A stretch of DNA of 64,000 bases, from NCBI GenBank assembly GCA_946811695.1, contig OX328127.1, forward strand, positions 42,658,896-42,722,895, in the 5' to 3' direction. The notes under the pieces were generated by a model. It made no database searches and was not told the origin of the DNA. It saw nothing but the letters and a program-made list of their open reading frames with translations. Both the position numbers and the translations under genes were made by a program. The stretch is from Gonocerus acuteangulatus (lineage: Eukaryota > Arthropoda > Insecta > Hemiptera > Coreidae). Shown piece by piece: positions 60,349 through 64,000 of the stretch. Each line of letters starts with the position of its first letter. Within the stretch, counting starts at the first letter, position 1.

Positions 60349-60779
60349 TTATTTATTTATTTTTAATCAGTTAGAATAACACATTTAGCTGAAAATATGC
60401 TTAAGGACATATCAGAACCTTGGAAGAGGAAGGGCGAATCCCGAAATGCGGATGTTGGGAAATCAAAGTCAAAGTTTTGCAAGTGCTTCAGGATAGCAAG
60501 GGCAAAAGTAGATTCTAAAGAATTCCAAATCATAAACCTGATTCAATTGAACTGAAAAGTATGTAATTGAAATTCAATGCGTTAATTTTAATTTATTCGT
60601 ATTATTTCTTTCATTCTTTCAATTATTTTTCCATTCCTTCACGAGAAAAATCGGACTTTGAATTTTTCATAGAAGATGATGCTATTCACTTTAACATGAA
60701 ACTGTGAGAGTACTAAAGGTGACCCAGAGAAACAAGAGGATGCTTTGTGTTACCTACATATTTCTGTCTCGGGAAAAAG

Positions 60780-60811
<32 letters not shown>

Positions 60812-63607
60812 ATTTCAGATTTGTCCTTTCTCTATCAAGGTCCTGATATAAGGATATACTGAGACAAAAGAAATTGTCGATAACTTTGAGACTACGGGGT
60901 CTCCCGTGGTCTAATGGCTAGCGCCTTGGATTCATAAGCGGGAGATGGTGGGTTCGATTCCCAACCTCCGGCAGGAATTTTATCATCCCACGGCACGCTG
61001 GTAAAATTCCTCGCTACACCCTGGATGTCGGCGCTAATAACCTAGATGTACATGCGCCGTAAAAAAAAAAAAAAAAAAACGTTGAGACTAATAAAGGAAT
61101 TAAATTATTATAAAAAAAAAGTATTATAAAATTATTCTATTCTTGTTCCAGCAGAACATTTATTCTCAATAAGGAATTGACTAAAAAGATTACTTAGAAT
61201 AAAGTGTTACCATTAAATGCATCTACTAAAAACTTGTTTGCCCAGTCAAAAATATTATTTAAGGGTCATTCCATGTCAAATCAACACACTTTTCGGACTT
61301 GATGTCTCAGATTTTCATGATTTTTGGTATACAGTAACATATCATAGACTTATGGAAAAATACCAAATTTCAGCTATGTAGCACAATTATTTTTTAAGTT
61401 ATTAATTTTTAAAGATTTATATTTTTATGAAAAATTGTCATATTTTGGTACCTTTAGATGCCTATAGGCTCGCAACCAGTGATGATATAAACCTGGGAGT
61501 GGTTTCATTTTAAAGCTATTGAATGGGGCTTTAATATGATATGCCACAAAGTAGTGGTTGCATTAAAAAAAATTGGAAATTTTAAATTTAAATCTTAAAA
61601 TTTAAATTTCTCAAAAAGTGGCAATTTTAAAAAGTTCAAAAAATTACCAAAAATGGTTTGTAATGTCTAAATACATATGGCAAAATTTTATCATGGGATC
61701 TCAATGGGATCAGGAGATACAGGGTTTCATAAATACACGTTTTGTCAAAAATACCAGAATTATTAGCGTTACAGACAATTTTGAATAGTTCATTGAATGA
61801 AACAAGCATTGGCTATTAGCTGTACATTTTTCTAATGGAGAAAGGTCACATAAACAGTGCCTCAAAAATACACATGTGTTGTAAGTAATGTACCAAATTA
61901 GTAAAATTATATTTTTTTCATTACTAATTTTCTAAGCAGTGTGTAGGACACTAGAAAATTAATAAAACCCAATGATTACTTTATTGTACCATGATTGGAA
62001 ACCTCTCTTTAAATCACTTCGCCATCACTTCATAGCAAAAGAACAAAGTGCATTTTTGAGACATACATTCAATGAACTATTCAAAATTTTCTGAAACGCT
62101 AATAATTCTGGTATTTTTGACAAAACGTGTATTTATGAAACCCTGTATCTCCTGATCCCATTCAGATCCCATGATAAAATGTTGCCATATGTATTTAAAC
62201 ATTACAAACCATTTTTGGTAATTTTTTGAAATTTTTAAAATTGCCACTTTTTGAGAAATTTAAATTGTAAGATTTAAATTTAAAATTTCCATTTTTTTTT
62301 AATGCAACAACTACTTTGTGGCATATCATATTAAAGCCCCATTCAATAGCTTTAAAATGAAACCACTCCCAGGTTTATATCATCATTGGTTGCGAGCCTA
62401 TAGGCATCTAAAATATGACACTTTTTCATAAAAATTTAAATCTTTAAAAATTAATAACATAAAAAATAATTGTGCTACATAGCTGAAATTTAGTATTTCC
62501 CCATAAGTCTATGATATGTTACTGTATACGAAAAATCATGAAAATCTGAGACATCAAGTCCGAAAAGTGTGTTGATTTAACATGGAATAACCCTTAAACA
62601 ATTCAATAATTGCCATGAAGTGGGTGGCAAGAAAAGGTCAAAACAAAAGAAAATAATATCGTTAAGGTTTGCTATCTCATCTCCTTGAAAATTTCTTGCT
62701 ATAATTATAATGGTTCATAACTCATTTCATTAATACACACTGGCATTTGATGTGATGTTTTTTGTTGTTCTTTGGGGGATGTATTTTCCCTATAAGTGCA
62801 AGAGCATCCAATATGTTGTACCTAAAGAGTCTTAGACAATATATATTGCAGTTAAATATCAATAATGATGTACATTGGTTATCAAATATATTAAATTTAT
62901 GAGATTTAATCTGATAAATATTGAATTAAATTGCTTTTTTGGGAGTCCATATTTGTTGAAATTTGTATTTTTTCTTCAGTGGCACTACATGTGGTTGTAC
63001 TGATTAAGCCCGGCTTAAATTGGTTGAAGAACAAGAAAGGCTGGAGAATGAAGCAGGATTTTATATTTCTATTGAATTCTGGTGAAATGATAGTTATAAT
63101 TCAGTATTATTCTGACTCATTTTGCTCAAACTTTTCTGTTACTTAATACAGCAATAATGAATAAACTAAATTTTAATTTTAACTAAGAGAAAAAGGTCAT
63201 TTCTTCATTGTGCAACCTTTATTTTTAAACAAAATTTGTTTGTTTAAATTTAGATGGTTAAAAAAAAAAAAGAAGAAATATTGTCTTCTTTTCTAATGAA
63301 ATAAAAAAAGGCATCCTAAGCAGATCACTTTAGTTGCGGATGCTCATAAATAAAATATAAAAAGATTTACAGGTTAACCACTTTTCCAATAAAATTTTCT
63401 TGTACATGAAATATTAAAAAAATAATAATAATAATAATAAGCAATTTCACTTAAAAATTAAAAAGGGCAAAACAAAAAAAAATCATTTTATTACCTTGGG
63501 CCTGAGTTGGGTAGAGGTGCATGCCACTAAGGAGTGCCTGTACATTTTCTGGCCGAATGTTCCTCTCTGCTGACCCTAATCTCTTCATCCATTCTGAGAG
63601 GGCCTCC
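38678..63607 (-). CDS. Tandem nucleoside 2-deoxyribosyltransferase-like domain protein (raw-like; N-terminus outside window)
   Basis: Fourteen minus-strand exons join in one frame (486 residues to TAG): 63607-63495, 58203-58098, 55963-55890, 55214-55102, 55024-54813, 54008-53900, 53793-53717, 47844-47814, 47406-47343, 42628-42554, 42239-42134, 40462-40315, 39045-38962, 38827-38678. Every junction is GT-AG with matching phase. The N-terminal part contains SEWMKRLGSAERNIRPENVQ and a basic QEKKKRPRKM stretch. Domain 1 (about 100-245) has VFLGGSCNPTTWRRD, ITYYNPQVAEW, VLLYVLD and GIVEVANFAG. Domain 2 (about 338-475) has MYIGGSCFDNEW, VLLFVIT, GLETMALASYFIG and SGVPVYESIADAV. This fold cleaves or transfers deoxyribose in bacterial enzymes; here activity is unproven. 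I associate this architecture with insect 'protein raw' (JNK signalling regulator) from memory only, hence no symbol. Confidence 0.9.
39519..40122. mobile_element. MITE in an intron of the right-hand gene
   Basis: The left end CTGGAAGTTAAATTTATTAT then AGCCTGTTCAGACGGAA is mirrored at the right by TTCCATCTAAATGAAC, GGGGCTATAACTTCCAG. Inside, CCGCATGTGCAAAATT and AATTACGCACATGCGGG are also inverted. There is no open frame. Exact ends and target duplication are uncertain. Confidence 0.7.
43049..43069. repeat. Poly(A) tracts in intron
   Basis: Run of about 20 A followed by another A-run near 43090; no SINE body precedes them. Confidence 0.7.
43238..44418. mobile_element. pogo-like (Tc1/mariner superfamily) element with reiterated TIRs
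   Basis: The left end CCGTCATTTGGGGTGAGTTC and the right end (its reverse complement, GAACTCACCCCAAACGACGG) match at 24 of the first 25 bases, and TA dinucleotides lie just outside (43236-43237, 44419-44420). Extra copies of the GGGGTGAGTTCGGACA terminus occur inside: inverted at 43418-43433, direct at 43439-43454, inverted at 44011-44026. The structure looks like elements inserted in or joined to each other. Confidence 0.78.
43790..43990 (-). pseudogene. pogo-type transposase N-terminus (psq helix-turn-helix), broken
   Basis: The minus strand reads KEALENVIDDVKTKKKTL, a stop, then EAADRF. A short duplication and frameshift follow, then PKSTLNDKVRGMHTKK. This is the psq-type DNA-binding domain of pogo/Tigger transposases (pattern ...A...V......S.R.AA..f.IPKSTL.DK..G). 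No DDE catalytic core is visible. Confidence 0.72.
44767..44961 (-). mobile_element. tRNA-derived SINE, family A
   Basis: The minus strand reads GGTCTCCCGTGGTCTAATGG, GGTTCGATTCCC, CCGGCAGGAATTTTATC, GGATGTCGGCGCTAATGACC, TGCGCCGTAAAA plus a long A-run. It is nested between TA-rich tracts within the hammerhead-bearing insert. It is very similar to the copy at 60895, sharing the AATTTTATC variant, so the two form a subfamily. Confidence 0.92.
44962..45034. repeat. (TA)n microsatellite
   Basis: TA-rich array with a TATATGTA interruption, adjacent to the SINE. Confidence 0.95.
45102..45140 (+). ncRNA. Hammerhead ribozyme-like motif
   Basis: In order: GCC (stem I 5'), CTGATGA core (45105-45111), stem II GGCTTG/CAAGCC with loop AAGTT (45113-45129), GAAA (45130-45133), then CGTC with the cleavage triplet GTC (45135-45137), and GGC closing stem I. 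ACGT gives only a minimal self-complementary stem III, the form known for Penelope-like elements, which may act as dimers. One extra A sits between the core and stem II. Further pairing TTGT/ACAA outside an internal loop could extend stem I. Self-cleavage is unproven. Confidence 0.7.
46387..46436. repeat. (TA)n microsatellite
   Basis: About 25 TA units in repeat copy 2, at the same place as the array in copy 1. Confidence 0.97.
47500..47530 (+). mobile_element. SINE family B tail fragment
   Basis: Only TTAATAATAATGGACG then TTAAAATTTAAATAAAT, the terminal block of family B, is present. Confidence 0.6.
49054..49242 (+). repeat. Gypsy 5' LTR
   Basis: 189 bp, TGTTAGGAATATATTT to TATTTAACTTAACG; it contains a tandem TTAGATCATATGTT motif. 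It matches the 3' LTR at 51632 with only a few differences. Confidence 0.92.
49263..50200 (+). pseudogene. Gypsy gag (capsid and nucleocapsid), frameshifted
   Basis: An ATG at 49263 opens a frame (PQPEPLDF) that meets a stop near 49330. The frame used from 49349 encodes a capsid-like region (ERFIFNSAVQMPDETCKDFI). Two Cys/His clusters follow: CKFCEGQHIRGAGNC and CMKCKKKNHFSKVC (C-x2-C-x4-H-x4-C zinc knuckle). An A-run near 49977 shifts the frame inside the second knuckle. RNA packaging is the family role; this copy is broken at several points. Confidence 0.85.
50255..51596 (+). pseudogene. Gypsy RNase H end and integrase, frameshifted
   Basis: HFKPGKSIVVADFLSRAPT marks the end of RNase H. 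The integrase has its His/Cys zinc module (HSSHQGVEACLRRAKDGFFW ... CRACKKF) and the acidic core positions: Asp in RVGFDFLQ, Asp in IVSDHGTQL and Glu in NGKAESAVKIF. The C-terminal part ends at a TAA near 51595 (LYLRNRRFIRA). Frameshifts near 50570, 50965 and 51290 break the frame. The reverse transcriptase between gag and RNase H is deleted. Confidence 0.88.
51632..51820 (+). repeat. Gypsy 3' LTR
   Basis: 189 bp, preceded by the purine-rich CAGGGAGA. It ends TTTAACTTAACA. Near identity with the 5' LTR indicates a fairly recent insertion. Confidence 0.92.
52140..52425 (-). pseudogene. Tc1/mariner transposase C-terminal relic
   Basis: On the minus strand frames read QMDGCPAHN (catalytic Asp of the second acidic motif), TEWLNSE, then SDLNPLDFHVLE (third acidic motif) and SRVYSEPVTTKEELINRIQE. 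These are the C-terminal half of a Tc1/mariner-superfamily transposase, with frameshifts between blocks. Part of it is repeated in the opposite arm near 48830-48900. Confidence 0.78.
53336..53425 (+). mobile_element. SINE family B fragment
   Basis: It retains the B-box GTTCAATTCCCACTAGAGG and the body GGTTGCTTTTCTTTGAAAAA; head and tail are strongly diverged. Confidence 0.6.
54391..54655. mobile_element. G-rich MITE ('GGGCGTA' family), full length
   Basis: Ends are inverted: GGGGCGTAAATAGGAAATAA at left and TTCTATACGCCC at right. The interior has G12 and C12 runs, GGATGGAATACTAACAATCT and AAGGGGGGCTGCAGCCCCCT. It shares landmark order with 5332 and 26748. No open frame of note. Confidence 0.78.
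55966..56029. repeat. A64 homopolymer at a 3' splice site
   Basis: Sixty-four consecutive A on the plus strand become U64 immediately before the AG acceptor of the exon at 55963-55890 in the right-hand gene. Confidence 0.9.
56040..58090. other. Intron of the right-hand gene, no element recognised
   Basis: AT-rich sequence. Apart from the TA/GT array at 57509 no SINE, TIR pair or coding signature is seen. Confidence 0.5.
57509..57586. repeat. Compound (TA)n(GT)n microsatellite
   Basis: About 24 TA units followed by 15 GT units. Confidence 0.96.
58210..60280. other. Intron of the right-hand gene, no element recognised
   Basis: Open frames such as plus 59278-59478 and 59695-59880 have no recognisable domain or second copy in the window. 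They lie antisense within an intron and are treated as chance. Confidence 0.5.
60291..60362. repeat. (TA)n plus (ATTT)n microsatellite
   Basis: About 26 TA units passing into four to five TTTA units. Confidence 0.96.
60886..61090 (+). mobile_element. tRNA-derived SINE, family A
   Basis: The body at 60895-61081 starts CGGGGTCTCCCGTGGTCTAA. It has B-box GGTTCGATTCCC, the AATTTTATC hairpin variant, GGATGTCGGCGCTAATAACC and ATGTACATGCGCCGT plus poly(A). Nine-base direct repeats TTGAGACTA at 60886-60894 and 61082-61090 define the insertion. It is a close relative of the copy at 44767. Confidence 0.93.
61259..62597. mobile_element. TTAA-flanked DNA element with very long TIRs
   Basis: TTAA at 61259-61262 and 62594-62597 flanks a 1331-bp element. 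Its left terminus GGGTCATTCCATGTCAAATC is mirrored by TGTTGATTTAACATGGAATAACCC at right. Inverted homology continues inward about 500 bp on each side (TTTTGGTACC...GCCTATAGGCTCGCAACCA; CATTACAAACCATTTTTGG; GTTTCATAAATACACG). No transposase is present. The TTAA target suggests piggyBac- or Kolobok-mobilised elements. It lies in an intron of the right-hand gene. Confidence 0.9.
62600..63480. other. Intron of the right-hand gene, no element recognised
   Basis: Nothing beyond simple A- and AT-rich runs is seen before the exon at 63495-63607. Confidence 0.5.
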
Positions 63608-64000
63608 CTGAAAAAAAATAAAGCACCAGTAAATTTTTATGAAGTTTATTTTATAATTTTTAACTAATATAATTTTTAAAATCTAGTTATTAGCTAAAAG
63701 GGTCCCATCTTGTTCGATTTTGCCAGTTGTCTTCTCAAGAAATACTATACGAAATATAAAAAAGAAAGATACTAAAGTAATATATTTTTTTTATTACTAT
63801 CAAACTGACCATTTACTCAAATATCTGAATTTTTGTTATAGGCGGAAGATCAACAATTAAAACTTCACTAAATAGGGTCAACAGCTTTTCTCCCTACATT
63901 TTTTTAAAATATATTTTTAAAAAAAAAACTTAATTTGAAGAAAATTATATTATATTTTGGAAAATATTTTTATATTCTTATGATAATTTATGAGCTACCC

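Noticed and set aside
1..64000. CRISPR arrays, operons or bacterial-type genes
   Set aside because: No regularly spaced direct repeats with unique spacers; gene structure is spliced and eukaryotic throughout.

Overview
The window is a gene-poor, AT-rich piece of a large animal nuclear genome, most likely an arthropod. It has long introns, about half a dozen retroposon and transposon families, (TA)n arrays and poly(A) tracts. No viral, plasmid or bacterial segment is seen. The arthropod call rests on the transposon mix and on the large gene at right, which I tentatively recall as resembling insect 'protein raw'; the species cannot be named from sequence alone.

Only two host genes can be supported, both on the minus strand and both cut by a window edge. 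Left: an FBXL6-type F-box/leucine-rich-repeat protein in six phase-compatible exons (18833 down to 2635). Its start is present; about the last 130 residues expected from FBXL6 would lie left of the window. Right: a protein in fourteen phase-compatible exons (63607 down to 38678) with two tandem nucleoside 2-deoxyribosyltransferase-like domains. Its stop is present and its N-terminus lies right of the window. Nearly all six-frame open frames elsewhere are shadows or transposon debris.

The rest is transposable elements, often nested. Region by region: 0-2.5 kb, Copia relic with a candidate 3' LTR and tRNA-derived SINEs, all in an FBXL6 intron; 6.3-8.8 kb, a DNA transposon with about 100-bp terminal inverted repeats (TIRs) around one broken gene; 9.1-9.6 kb, LINE tail; 11.7-12.7 kb and 14.4 kb, hAT-like non-autonomous elements; 20.6-24 kb, SINEs and a Jockey-like LINE inside a large repeat family; 24.5-25.2 kb, a foldback; 26-27 kb, a Penelope-like relic with hammerhead motifs, then a G-rich MITE interrupted by a 5S-rRNA-derived SINE; 30.0-30.7 kb, a 346-bp-arm palindrome; 31-36 kb, more SINEs and a reverse copy of the large repeat family; 39.5-40.1 kb, a MITE; 43.2-44.4 kb, a pogo-like composite; 44.5-46.6 kb, the large repeat family carrying a hammerhead-bearing Penelope-type insertion; 48.2-53.0 kb, a Tc1/mariner element split by a Gypsy LTR retrotransposon; 61.3-62.6 kb, a TTAA-flanked element with very long TIRs.

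The best candidates for something unusual are the 6.3-8.8 kb transposon, the hammerhead-bearing Penelope-type units, the palindrome at 30 kb, and the 5S-headed SINE whose 3' tail matches the local tRNA-headed SINE.
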